Below, piece by piece: positions 49,844-58,807 of a stretch of DNA of 64,000 nt. The DNA is from Planctomycetota bacterium (GTDB taxonomy: Bacteria; Planctomycetota; UBA1135; GCA-002686595), in the NCBI GenBank assembly GCA_016795325.1, contig JAEUHY010000012.1, forward strand, positions 310,001 to 374,000, given 5' to 3'. The first letter of the stretch is position 1. The number at the start of each line of letters is the position of its first letter. The position numbers were made by a program, and so were the translations under genes. Below the pieces are notes generated by a model. That model searched no databases. It was given only the letters and a program-made list of their open reading frames with translations, and was not told the origin of the DNA.

Positions 49844-52015
49844 ATGAAGAAACTCCTCTTCGCAGCAGCTCTGATTGCGGGCGGCGCGGTCCTGCTCCAG
49901 GACCTCTCCTCCGGTCACGGCGGCACCTACCGTGGCCCCGGTGACACCGTGCCCGCTGGCGGCGGCGGCGGCGGTGGCGGCGGCCCCAGCTCGCCCGGCA
50001 GCGGCGGCGCCCCCGGCGCCCCCAGCGGCCCTGGTCCTTCGTCTCCCGGCCCCGTGTCGCCGGGCAGCCCCGGCGGCACTCCGTCCGGCGGCGGCGGTCC
50101 CACGTCTCCCGGTGGCAACACCGACACCGGCCCGGACCTGACGATCTGGGACTACTGGTGGGGCTTCAACCGCGAGCCGTACATCAACCTGAAGTCGCAC
50201 ATCCACTCGGAGTCGACCTCGACCGGCTCGGATGAGTTCTTCATCGGCCAGGGCGAGAAGACCCAGGCGCGCGACACCCTGCGCCCGAGCGAAACCACGA
50301 TCCGCAGCGTGATCGTCCCGGCGCTCAAGGAAGCGCTGAAGACCGAGAAGAACAACCACATCGTCACCGGCGCGATGATGGCGCTGGCGAAGATCGGCGA
50401 TCAGAAGGACGAGAGCGGCAAGGCCATCGATGGCTTCTCGGAGTACATCAAGCCGTTCCTCGCCGACTCGAACCAGGAGATCAAGGAGACCGCCGGTCTC
50501 GCGCTGGGCATCCTCGCCAGCGACGACCCGGCGAACCTCGAGATCCTGACCGCGCTGGTCAACGACAAGGCCGAGATCCTGCGCAACAACCACAAGGTGC
50601 AGATCACCGAGCGCATCACTGACCGCTCGCGCGCGTTCGCGGCGTACGGTCTGGGTCTCCTGGGCTACAAGGCCAAGGACGAGACGCGCAAGCAGATCGT
50701 CGACACGCTGGTCAAGCTCGTCGACGGCGAAGCGCGCAAGATGGGCACGCGTGACCTCGCGGTGGCGTGCATCAGCTCGGTCGGCCTGATCGCTCTCCCG
50801 GTCGACGAAGCCGCGATGGCGACGCCGCTCGATCCGAAGAAGGATCCGCCGAAGGTCACCGAGATCAAGTCGCGCTTCGACCAGATCGTGTGGCTGATGG
50901 GCCTGTTCAAGGATGAGCAGGGCCTGAACTTCCTGGTTCGCGCTCACGTGCCGCAGGCCGTCGCACGACTCCTGTCGGACCTGCCGGCGGACTCCGCTGG
51001 CGCCAATAACCTGCGCAACTACGCGGCCGCCGTCTTCATGGAAGACGTCCGCAAGCTGAGCAAGGCCAAGAACGAAGTGCAGGCGAGCTGCGCGATCGCG
51101 CTGGGCCAACTCGGCGACGCTGACGACCAGCCGCTGGACGTCGCGATCCGCAAGTCGCTGATGGAAGCCAAGGACGAACTTGCGAGCAACGTGATGGCCA
51201 AGCACTTCGCCGCCATCGCGCTGGCTCAGTGCTCGAGCCGTCCGGGCACGGGCGCGAACCCGATGTTCGCGGTCGACCCCAAGAACAAGGACAACTCGCG
51301 CAAGTACCTGCTCGAGACCTTCGCCAAGGCCAAGGGTGTCTACCGCCCGTGGGTTGCGTTGGCGCTGGGCGTGCTCGAACGCGGCGTCACCGACAACAAC
51401 AAGGGGCTACTCGTCAGCCCCGATACGGCGTCGGCCTTGCGTGGCGCTCTGGGCGACGCCAAGGCTTCGCAGGACGTCGGCGCCTACGCGATCGCGATGG
51501 GCATCATGCGCGACAGCGGCGGTAAGGACGTGCTGATCGACAAGCTCGATAAGACCAGTGAGGACAGCGCCAAGGGCTTCCTCTCGATCGGGCTCGGCCT
51601 GATCAACGACCGCGAGTCGATCGAGCGCATCCAGGCGATCGTCAAGAAGTCGCAGTACCGTCCCGACCTGCTGAAGTCGGCGGCCATCGCGCTGGGCATG
51701 CTCGGCGACAAGGAGTTGGTGAAGGAGTTGATCGCGATGCTCGAAAACGCGACCGGTATGGCGCCGCAAGCCGCCATCTCGTCCGCGCTGGGCTTCATCG
51801 GCGACAAGAACTCGGTCGACCCGCTGATCGCGATGCTCAAGGACAAGCAGAAGACCGAGAGCGCGCGCGGTTTCGCCGCCGTGGCTCTGGGCATCGTGGC
51901 CGACAAGGAAGACCTGCCTTGGAACGCCAAGATCTCGGTCAACATCAACTACTTCGCGAACACGGCTTCGCTCACAAGCCCCGCCCAGGGCACCGGCATC
52001 CTGGACATCCTGTGA
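49844..52015 (+). CDS. Secreted HEAT-repeat protein with Gly/Pro linker
   Basis: 723 aa. Residues 1-20 (KKLLFAAALIAGGAVLL) are a signal peptide or anchor. Residues 31-95 are a low-complexity Gly/Ser/Pro linker with nine consecutive Gly. Then comes an aromatic motif WDYWWGFNREPY (102-113), recalling secreted HEAT proteins of Planctomycetota, and from 150 on about a dozen HEAT-like helix pairs (for example NQEIKETAGLALGILASDD, KSAAIALGMLGDKELVKELI, AAISSALGFIGDKNSVDPLI). HEAT solenoids are protein-binding scaffolds. Codon use looks more biased (GAC, AAG, CTG) than in neighbours, suggesting high expression. A sigma-54 promoter precedes it and a terminator follows. Confidence 0.8.
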   Translation: MKKLLFAAALIAGGAVLLQDLSSGHGGTYRGPGDTVPAGGGGGGGGGPSSPGSGGAPGAPSGPGPSSPGPVSPGSPGGTPSGGGGPTSPGGNTDTGPDLTIWDYWWGFNREPYINLKSHIHSESTSTGSDEFFIGQGEKTQARDTLRPSETTIRSVIVPALKEALKTEKNNHIVTGAMMALAKIGDQKDESGKAIDGFSEYIKPFLADSNQEIKETAGLALGILASDDPANLEILTALVNDKAEILRNNHKVQITERITDRSRAFAAYGLGLLGYKAKDETRKQIVDTLVKLVDGEARKMGTRDLAVACISSVGLIALPVDEAAMATPLDPKKDPPKVTEIKSRFDQIVWLMGLFKDEQGLNFLVRAHVPQAVARLLSDLPADSAGANNLRNYAAAVFMEDVRKLSKAKNEVQASCAIALGQLGDADDQPLDVAIRKSLMEAKDELASNVMAKHFAAIALAQCSSRPGTGANPMFAVDPKNKDNSRKYLLETFAKAKGVYRPWVALALGVLERGVTDNNKGLLVSPDTASALRGALGDAKASQDVGAYAIAMGIMRDSGGKDVLIDKLDKTSEDSAKGFLSIGLGLINDRESIERIQAIVKKSQYRPDLLKSAAIALGMLGDKELVKELIAMLENATGMAPQAAISSALGFIGDKNSVDPLIAMLKDKQKTESARGFAAVALGIVADKEDLPWNAKISVNINYFANTASLTSPAQGTGILDIL

Positions 52016-52109
52016 GCTGAACGGCGCAACGGGTACGCGAGCGATGGCGACAGCCGTCGCTCGCCTCCCACCGCGCGCGAACTCAAGTTCGACACGCGAG
52101 CGCCACTCC

Positions 52110-52150
52110 GAGCCCGCGCCTCTCGCTCGAGGGGCGCGGGCTCGTGTGTT
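52110..52150 (+). terminator. Terminator of the HEAT-repeat gene
   Basis: GAGCCCGCGCC (52110-52120) pairs with GGCGCGGGCTC (52133-52143), an 11-bp stem, 12-base loop, then GTGTGTTTG. It starts 95 bp after the stop. Confidence 0.6.
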
Positions 52151-52207
52151 TGCGGGGCGTGGGCGTGGAGCGCGAGCTCGGATCCGCGCCCGAGTTCCGA
52201 CCGTTGC

Positions 52208-52783
52208 TCAGCCCGCGCCCTGGCCCGGCTGCCCGGCTCGTCGTCGCACGACCAGGAGGAGCGCGAGCAGTCCCACAAACGCGGCGGCGCCGAGGCTGAG
52301 AGTGCGCGCCGTACGCGCGCGCGACGCGGCGCGCCCGTCACGCTCGAGCAGCGCGTCGACCTGCGGGGCGTAGCGCGCGAAGCTGGCTTCCCAACCGGCC
52401 TTGCCTTCTTCCGCGAGCGCGCTCCGGTCGAGCGCGGCGCGCCACTGCGAACGCAACTGCGAGCTGCGCTCGCCAAGCCCCAGCGTGAGCGAGCAGATCA
52501 GCGCGTTCTGCAGCAATTCCAAGCTCTCCGGCGCCGCGCGCAGTCCTACCAGCGCCTCCTCGAGCGCGCCGGAGAGGTTGCCCGAGTGGTACAGCACGTG
52601 GAAGCGCCAACTCGCGCGCAGCTCGTCCGAGGCGATCGCCTCGGTCGCCGACCAAGCCAGGTCGTAGCGGCCGCGCTCGAAGGCGGAGTTCGCCTCCGCA
52701 ACGGCGGGGTCCTGCTGCGCGAGCGCGGGTCCGCCGCCCAAACACAGCACCAGGGCGCACTCAGCGACGCGCCAGGCGTTCAC
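52208..52783 (-). CDS. Membrane-anchored TPR-like protein
   Basis: 191 aa. Signal peptide (VAECALVLCLGGGPALA), then a helical part with TPR-like pattern (ANSAFERGRYDLAWSATEAI, YHSGNLSGALEEALVGLRAA), and near the C-terminus a transmembrane helix (LGAAAFVGLLALLLVV) followed by RRR. Such proteins resemble the extracytoplasmic TPR partner of BatD/BatE-like or sensor systems, but no family can be fixed. It overlaps the gene before it (52761-54359) by 23 bp, so the two are expressed together. Confidence 0.65.
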   Translation of the reverse strand: MNAWRVAECALVLCLGGGPALAQQDPAVAEANSAFERGRYDLAWSATEAIASDELRASWRFHVLYHSGNLSGALEEALVGLRAAPESLELLQNALICSLTLGLGERSSQLRSQWRAALDRSALAEEGKAGWEASFARYAPQVDALLERDGRAASRARTARTLSLGAAAFVGLLALLLVVRRRAGQPGQGAG

Positions 52784-54359
52784 GGGCTTCCTCTAGCGAG
52801 CGTTGCTGCAGGTGCTCGATCGGGCAGTGCTCGTCGCGCAAGGGCGCGTCCTGCGGCGCGCAGCTGTAGCGCCGCCAACACGGCCGCGGTGAGAGCGCCG
52901 GCAGGAGCGCGCCGCCGACGGGCCCGTCGAACCAGAAGTCCGCGCTCTCCGGCGTCGGGACGCGCGCGCCTACGCGCGCGTACAGCAGCACGTTGCGCGA
53001 GCGCGGCGTCAGGTAGCCGACGCACTCGCCGTCGAAGGCCGCCGCCAGTGTAAGGCCCAGCGCGTTGACGACCGGGTCGTCGAAGCCGAAGCCGCCGACG
53101 TTGATCGCGATCCAGCCGCCGTCGGCGAGCTTGTCACGTGCCTCGCGCAGCGCCTCGAAGGTGGCGAGGTGCGCGGGGATCTCGACTTGGTTCTGGTAGG
53201 CGTCGAGCACCACCAGTTCGAACGGGCCGGGCAGCGCCCGCAGGCCGGCGCGACCGTCGACGCCGCCGAGCACCGTGCCGCTGCCTTCGGGCAACTCGAA
53301 CCAGCGTCGCCCCAGTTCGAGCACCTGCGGATCGATCTCCACGCCGCTCAATTCGAGCTGCGCCTGCGGCGGCGACGCCCCGCGCAAGACCCGGAACGCG
53401 GTGCCGGCGCCCAGCCCGATCACCGCCACGCGCCACGGACCGTCCCGCCCCGACCACCACGCCGGCAGCGCGAAGAGGTCGTAGTAGAAGCCGGGCCCGA
53501 GGAGTCCTTCGCGCGCGACCCACACGGATTGGAAGGAGTCCAGGCCCTCGTTCACCTGCAGCAGCCGCTGGGGCTCGCCCCAGCGCCGATCCTCGACCAC
53601 GCGCAGCGACTGGTAACTGCTCTCGGCCTGGGCGAGCTCGCTCACGCCTTCGGGCAGTGCGGAGCGTTCCACGCGCGACCCGTAGAGCGCCGCGGCGACA
53701 CCGGCGCCAAGGCCGACGACGGCCAGGCCCAGCACCCCGCGCGGGCGGGCGGCGAGCAACGCTAGGGACGCAACCAGCAGCGCCAACGCCGCGACGAGGA
53801 AGGTCCACGACAAACCCAGCTGCGGCGTGAGGACGTGCGTCGTTGCGAAGGTGCCCACCAAGCTGCCCAGGGTGGAGGCGCACATCACCGCGCCGCCCGC
53901 GGATCCGGCGTGCGCCCGCGTCGAGCGTTGCAGGCTTTCCGTGCACAGCGGCGATGCGGCCCCGAGGAGCGCGGCAGGCGGAAGGAACAAACACAGCGTG
54001 GCCGCCAGGCTGCCCCAGGCCGTCAGGCCGGCGGCCTGATCGAGCGCCACGTCGCTGGGGAGCAGCGCTTCGCACAGCGGCCTCGCGAGCGCGGGCAACC
54101 ATGCGGCCCACGCTGACGCGCCGGCGAGCAACAGCGCGAGGTCGCGCGCCGGATTGGGTCGCGAAGACAAACGCGAACCGAGCGCATAACCCAGCGCCAG
54201 CGCCAGGAGGATCACCCCGATGACGTTGGTCCAAACGGTCGTGCTGGTTCCAAACCACGGCGCGAGCAGCCGCACCGCGGCCAGCTCCACCGTCATCGTC
54301 GCCGCGCCGCACAGCGCGCCGACGCTGAGCACCAGAGCGCGCCAGGCGGAATCGGTCAT
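52761..54359 (-). CDS. Membrane protein fused to spermidine-synthase-like domain
   Basis: 532 aa. Residues 1-230 hold about six transmembrane helices (LALALGYALG, LCLFLPPAALLGAASPLCTE). Residues 245-490 form a spermidine-synthase/methyltransferase fold: SYQSLRVVED, EGLDSFQSVW, motif I VIGLGAGT (313-320), VEIDP (340-344), LVVLDAYQNQVEIP. Fused membrane/SpeE proteins are known in many bacteria, but their reaction is unsettled; the aminopropyltransferase D-x-E pair is only partly visible (DAYQNQ), so true spermidine synthesis is doubtful. It ends in a Cys-containing tail. Start ATG 54359. Confidence 0.8.
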   Translation of the reverse strand: MTDSAWRALVLSVGALCGAATMTVELAAVRLLAPWFGTSTTVWTNVIGVILLALALGYALGSRLSSRPNPARDLALLLAGASAWAAWLPALARPLCEALLPSDVALDQAAGLTAWGSLAATLCLFLPPAALLGAASPLCTESLQRSTRAHAGSAGGAVMCASTLGSLVGTFATTHVLTPQLGLSWTFLVAALALLVASLALLAARPRGVLGLAVVGLGAGVAAALYGSRVERSALPEGVSELAQAESSYQSLRVVEDRRWGEPQRLLQVNEGLDSFQSVWVAREGLLGPGFYYDLFALPAWWSGRDGPWRVAVIGLGAGTAFRVLRGASPPQAQLELSGVEIDPQVLELGRRWFELPEGSGTVLGGVDGRAGLRALPGPFELVVLDAYQNQVEIPAHLATFEALREARDKLADGGWIAINVGGFGFDDPVVNALGLTLAAAFDGECVGYLTPRSRNVLLYARVGARVPTPESADFWFDGPVGGALLPALSPRPCWRRYSCAPQDAPLRDEHCPIEHLQQRSLEEARERLARR

Positions 54360-54388
54360 GGCCCGCGGCTCCCGTTACGGCGCGGCGT

Positions 54389-55687
54389 TCAGCGCGGAAC
54401 GTCGAGCAGGATCTTGGTCACGTAGACGCGCGTTCCGTCGCTCGCACCGCGCTGGATGAAGTCGAGCGTGTCGACGAGGTTGCGGACCACCTTGTGCGTC
54501 TGCTCGCGGCCGTTGATCACGAAGGTGATCGGCTTGGAGAGGTCGGCGAGCGCGTCATTCAAGCTCACCGTGATGGAGGCGACGTCCGCAGGGCAGTCGA
54601 TTTTGATCGTGTTGCTGGAGCGATCCGCGGTCGCGGACACCTTGCCCTGCAGGCCGTCCACGGCCGGGAACTTGAGCCAGTACGCGTTGGAGATCCGCGC
54701 CGCGCCGGGTTCGATCACCACCTTGGCCGGGTTGGTGGCACGCGCGGTTTGCGCGATCCACGTCCACAGGTCCGCAACCGTCGCGTCGGCCTTGATCGTG
54801 CAGTTGTTGTAGCCCGCTTCCTTGATCAACGCTTCGAAGGCCGAACTGTTGGCGCCGCCCTGCAGCAGGGTCGAGAGGTTGCAGAAGTTCGCCGCGGAGA
54901 GCGGCTCGATGTCGGCCGCCATCACGGCGACGCCGGCGAATAGGTGTGGGAAGCGCGAGCCCAGCGCCATCGCGGCGGCGGCGCCTTGCTCGCGCCCGAG
55001 TACGAAAATCTTGTCGGGGTCGATCGCCGCGGCCTTGGTGACGTCGCGGTACACGCTCATCAGCGCGAACCCACCGCCCGGACTCGCAGCGCTGCCTACC
55101 TCAACCCAGTTCGCCGTTCCGCCAGGCATCGCGACTGCGGCGATCGCGGCGCCGTCGCGCACGGCAGTGTCCTGCAGCTGCTCTTGCAGGAAGCGCTGCG
55201 GATCCGTCGGCTTTCCGTCCTTCAGGCCCGGAACGCAGATGATCAGCGGAATCGGCGGGTTCGTCGGCTTGTACGACGCCGGCAGGCTCAACGCGTAGTC
55301 CGTCGTCGCCTCGTACAACACGACCTTGCGCGCCTCGACCTTGCCGGGCTTGAGGGTGCGCGAGTACTCCTTCGAGTAGGCGAGCGCCTTGCCGATGTCG
55401 GAGTGCGCTGCCAGGGCGGTTTCCACGGCGGCCTCGTCCGTCTTCGCGCCCGCCTTGCGCCCGAGCTTCTCGAGGTCCCCGAGGATCTCCGCGCGCGCCT
55501 TCTCGACGTCCTTGTCGGTCGTCTTCTCCGCCGAGAGCTTGGCGAGCGCCTTGCCCATCTTCTTGTGGTCCGCATCGCTCCACTGCAGCGACTGCCACGC
55601 AGCGGACGCCAAGGCGCCTACCAACAGGGTCAGGCCCGCAACCGATCCAGCGCGGCGGAGGCAGTTCGTGAAGTTCGGTGTGTGCAT
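54389..55687 (-). CDS. Secreted alpha/beta-hydrolase-fold protein lacking the nucleophile
   Basis: 432 aa from the ATG at 55687. Signal peptide (VAGLTLLVGALASAAWQ), a helical region to about 115, then an alpha/beta-hydrolase core: YALSLPASYKPTNPPIPLII (first 20), CVPGLKDGK, and the nucleophile-elbow position FVLGREQGAAAAMAL, where the GxSxG Ser is Glu (G231-R-E-Q-G235). A C-terminal beta domain of about 110 residues (NAYWLKFPAVDG, ITVSLNDALADL) recurs in planctomycete-type secreted hydrolases (recollection, unchecked). Hence probably a binding protein or a hydrolase with altered chemistry. Confidence 0.7.
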   Translation of the reverse strand: MHTPNFTNCLRRAGSVAGLTLLVGALASAAWQSLQWSDADHKKMGKALAKLSAEKTTDKDVEKARAEILGDLEKLGRKAGAKTDEAAVETALAAHSDIGKALAYSKEYSRTLKPGKVEARKVVLYEATTDYALSLPASYKPTNPPIPLIICVPGLKDGKPTDPQRFLQEQLQDTAVRDGAAIAAVAMPGGTANWVEVGSAASPGGGFALMSVYRDVTKAAAIDPDKIFVLGREQGAAAAMALGSRFPHLFAGVAVMAADIEPLSAANFCNLSTLLQGGANSSAFEALIKEAGYNNCTIKADATVADLWTWIAQTARATNPAKVVIEPGAARISNAYWLKFPAVDGLQGKVSATADRSSNTIKIDCPADVASITVSLNDALADLSKPITFVINGREQTHKVVRNLVDTLDFIQRGASDGTRVYVTKILLDVPR

Positions 55688-55806
55688 AGCGGTCGGGTCG
55701 TGGTCTGGGTTGGTTCGCAGTCGCTGGCGGCCGGCGCCGACGGATGGAAGCTTCGTGTCGGATGCGCCTGGGTTCCAGCGCACGCCGAATGGAAAGTCGG
55801 CGCCCT

Positions 55807-57408
55807 TCAGCGAGTGAAGCGGACGACTCCGCTGCCTCGGGCGATCTCGCCCAGGCGCCAGGCGGCTTCACCTGCGGCGCGCAGTTCGCGGACGATGGTC
55901 TCGGCCTGGGCGGCGTCGACGATCAACGCCATGCCCACGCCCATGTTGAGCACCTGGTAGGACTCTTCGCGGTCGACGTTGCCCGCGCTGCACAGGTAGC
56001 GGAACAGCGCCGGCGGCGTCCATGTCGTGCGGTCGAGCTGCGCGTCGTTGCCGTTCAACACGCGGGGCAGGTTGTCCACCAAGCCCCCGCCTGTGATGTG
56101 AGCCATCGCGTGAATAGCACCGCGCTCGAGCAGAGGCCACAGGAGCTTGAGGTACGAACGGTGTTCCGCGAGCAGCGCCTCTCCGACGCTGCGCCCTTCG
56201 AGGGCCGCGGGCCGGTCGCCGACGTCGAGCCCCAGGTGGTCGAACAGGATCTTGCGCGCGAGCGAGTAGCCGTTGGTGTGCAGGCCGGCGGAGGGCAGGC
56301 CGAGCACGACGTCGCCGGGGCGCACGCGCGAGCCGTCGAGGAGTTTGGCGGGGTCGACGATGCCGACGATGAACCCCGCGAGGTCGAAGTCGCCGGGCTT
56401 GTAGAGGCCGGGCATCTCCGCCGTCTCGCCGCCCAGGAGTGCGACGCCGTTCTCGCGGCAGCCGTCCGCGCAGCCGCGGATCAACTCGCTCACCATCTCG
56501 GGCGCCATCGTGCCCACGGCGACGTAGTCCATGAAGAACAGCGGCCGCGCGCCCTGGACGAGGATGTCGTTGATGCAGTGGTTGACGAGGTCGCGCCCCA
56601 CGGTGTGGTGCACGCCCGTGCGCTTGGCCACCTCGAGCTTGGTGCCGACGCCGTCGGCGCTCGCGACGAGCAGACCCTGGCCGACTCCGGCGCGCGCCAG
56701 GTCGAACAGGCCGCCGAAGGCGCCGACATCCCCCACCACACCGGGCGTGAAGGTGGAGCGGATGGACTCCGTGGCGCGCTCGACGGCGCTGTACTTCTTC
56801 TCGATGTCGACTCCCGCGTCGCGGTAGGAGATCGAAGTTTCAGTCGCTGCAGAACGGGTGGGCGAGGTCATGGATGGGGCTTGCAGCCTGCGAAGGTAGC
56901 GTGGGTCGCGCGCCAAGGGAGCGAGGATCCGTTCGCGATTGGCGAAGGCGAGCGGCTCGGGCAGGGAATCGAGCTCGAACCACTCCGCGGCCAGGGCGTC
57001 GTCGCCTGCGCAGAGGGTCGGGGACAGTGCGCGGCACAAGTACACCGCGAGGTTGGCCGCGCGCCGTCCGGGCGTTTCGACGCGCAGCAGGTCGAAGAGC
57101 TCGAGAACTTCGATTTCCAGGCCGGCCTCTTCGCGCACTTCGCGCTGGGCCGTCTCCGCGGCGGTCTCGTGGAGCTCCTGGTAGCCCGCCGGCAGCGCCC
57201 AGGCGCCGCGGAAGGGGTCGATGGCGCGCTGGACGAGCAGCACGCGTCCACGTTGGTCCAGAACGATCGCCGCGGCCGCTGCTGCGGGATTTTCGTACCA
57301 GACGAAGCGGCAGGCCGGACAGCGCGGGCGCTCGCGCCCCTCGACGACGGCGCGTTCGAACGGGGCGCCGCACTGCGGGCAGTGGCGAGCGGTTGCGGGA
57401 GCTGCCAA
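55807..57408 (-). CDS. purM: Zinc-ribbon/Nudix hydrolase fused to PurM (AIR synthetase)
   Basis: 533 aa, two enzymes in one frame. Residues 10-33 form a zinc ribbon (CPQC, CPAC), residues 45-150 a Nudix domain with a complete Nudix box (from G75 to L97, REVREEAGL included). From Met180 a full PurM follows, ATP-dependent cyclisation of FGAM to AIR in purine synthesis, with SYRDAGVDIEKK, ASADGVGTKLEVA, LLGGETAEMPGLY, HTNGYSLARKI and HITGGGLVDNLPRVL. PurM alone is about 345 aa. There is no Shine-Dalgarno in front of Met180, so separate translation is unlikely. The Nudix part may clean up a phosphorylated by-product. The divergent dxr starts 149 bp away. Confidence 0.9.
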   Translation of the reverse strand: MAAPATARHCPQCGAPFERAVVEGRERPRCPACRFVWYENPAAAAAAIVLDQRGRVLLVQRAIDPFRGAWALPAGYQELHETAAETAQREVREEAGLEIEVLELFDLLRVETPGRRAANLAVYLCRALSPTLCAGDDALAAEWFELDSLPEPLAFANRERILAPLARDPRYLRRLQAPSMTSPTRSAATETSISYRDAGVDIEKKYSAVERATESIRSTFTPGVVGDVGAFGGLFDLARAGVGQGLLVASADGVGTKLEVAKRTGVHHTVGRDLVNHCINDILVQGARPLFFMDYVAVGTMAPEMVSELIRGCADGCRENGVALLGGETAEMPGLYKPGDFDLAGFIVGIVDPAKLLDGSRVRPGDVVLGLPSAGLHTNGYSLARKILFDHLGLDVGDRPAALEGRSVGEALLAEHRSYLKLLWPLLERGAIHAMAHITGGGLVDNLPRVLNGNDAQLDRTTWTPPALFRYLCSAGNVDREESYQVLNMGVGMALIVDAAQAETIVRELRAAGEAAWRLGEIARGSGVVRFTR

Positions 57409-57557
57409 GGGTCGAATTGAGTGCGCGGCGCCGAAGGCTCTCGTGCGAACTGTCGACGCCGGCGACTTGAGCCCTTGGACGCACCGCGCGCGTTCCTAAA
57501 CTTAAAGTCGCTCCGCTGCCGGAGCAACCACCGCGCCGCCCACCAGGCGCACCCTCC

Positions 57558-58724
57558 ATGCGCCCCATCTTGGTCCTCGGCAGCACCGGCTCGATCGGTG
57601 TCCAGACGCTCGACGTCGTTCGCGCCGCCCCCGCTCGCTTCCGGGTGGTCGGTTTGGCGGCGCGCGCGTCGTGGCAGCCCCTCGCACAGCAGGTCGCGGA
57701 GTTCCAGCCGCGCTTCGTCGCCGTCGAGGAGCACGAGGCCGCCGAACGACTTCGTGCGCTGCTTCCCGCCGGGGTCGAGCTCCTGAGCGGGCCCGATGCG
57801 CTCGAGCAACTGTGCGAGCGCGCCGAGTTCGAACTCGCCGTGCACGGCGTGGTCGGCGCCCGCGGCGTGCGCGCGTCGCACGCGGTGCTCGCGCGCGGCA
57901 AACAGCTCGCGCTCGCCAACAAGGAGTCGCTCGTCGTCGCCGGCGATGTGCTCATGGAACTCGCGCGATCGCGCGGCGGCGCGTTGCTCCCCGTCGACAG
58001 CGAGCTGTGCGCGATCCACCAGTGCCTCGCCGGCGCGTCGGTGCGTCAGGTCCGGCGCATCGTGCTCACCGCGAGCGGTGGCCCCTTCCGCGACCTCGCT
58101 CCTGCCGCGCTCGCGAACGTGACGCCGGCGATGGCGCTCAAGCACCCCAACTGGTCGATGGGGCCGCGCATCACGGTGGGCTCGGCGACCTTGATGAACA
58201 AGGCGCTCGAAGTGATCGAAGCGCACCACCTGTTCGGCCTCGAGGCGGAGCGCATCGAGGTGGCGATCCACCGCCAGTCCGTCGCGCACTCGCTGGTCGA
58301 GTTCGTCGACGGATCGGTGCTGGCCCAACTCGGCCCGCCCGACATGCGCGGGCCGCTGCACTACTGCCTGCACTACCCCGAGCGCGCACCCGCCCAGCTC
58401 AAGGGTTTCGATTTCGACTTGTTCCGGCAGCTGACCTTCGAGCCGGTCGACGCGCGGCGTTTTCCGGCGCTCGAACTGGGCTTCGAGTGCGTGCGCCAGG
58501 GCGGCGACAGCGGCGCCGTGCTGAACGCGGCGGACGAGGTCGCGGTCGAGGCCTTCCTCGCGGGCCGAATCGCCTTTTCGGACATCACCCGCATCAATCG
58601 GCTCGTGCTGGACCAGCGCCCGCACCTGGAAGGCTCCATGGAACGACTGCTCCTGGCCGACCATAAGGCTCGTGAACTCGCGCGCAGCGAGCTCGAACGC
58701 CCCGCGTTGGGTGTGTCACCGTGA
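57558..58724 (+). CDS. dxr: 1-deoxy-D-xylulose 5-phosphate reductoisomerase
   Basis: 388 aa. Makes 2-C-methyl-D-erythritol 4-phosphate, the committed step of the non-mevalonate isoprenoid pathway. NADPH motif LGSTGSIGVQTLDVV, LANKESLVVAG, metal ligands in LPVDSELCAIHQCLAG, SGGPFRD, HPNWSMGPRITVGSATLMNKALEVIEAH (in two parts), HRQSVAHSLVEFVDGS and EAFLAGRIAFSDI are all as expected. Followed 83 bp later by rseP, the usual neighbour, and then by a UbiA-type prenyltransferase that would use the isoprenoid product. Confidence 0.97.
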   Translation: MRPILVLGSTGSIGVQTLDVVRAAPARFRVVGLAARASWQPLAQQVAEFQPRFVAVEEHEAAERLRALLPAGVELLSGPDALEQLCERAEFELAVHGVVGARGVRASHAVLARGKQLALANKESLVVAGDVLMELARSRGGALLPVDSELCAIHQCLAGASVRQVRRIVLTASGGPFRDLAPAALANVTPAMALKHPNWSMGPRITVGSATLMNKALEVIEAHHLFGLEAERIEVAIHRQSVAHSLVEFVDGSVLAQLGPPDMRGPLHYCLHYPERAPAQLKGFDFDLFRQLTFEPVDARRFPALELGFECVRQGGDSGAVLNAADEVAVEAFLAGRIAFSDITRINRLVLDQRPHLEGSMERLLLADHKARELARSELERPALGVSP

Positions 58725-58807
58725 CGCGCCGCGCGTGACGGGCGCCGCCGCGCCAGCCGTCTCCAGCACTTGCTCTTCGCACCCAGCCGTCTACAACCGG
58801 GCCCCGC

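Noticed and set aside
56872..57408. Separate nudix gene ending before purM
   Set aside because: No stop codon lies between the two domains and there is no Shine-Dalgarno before Met180 of the fused frame.
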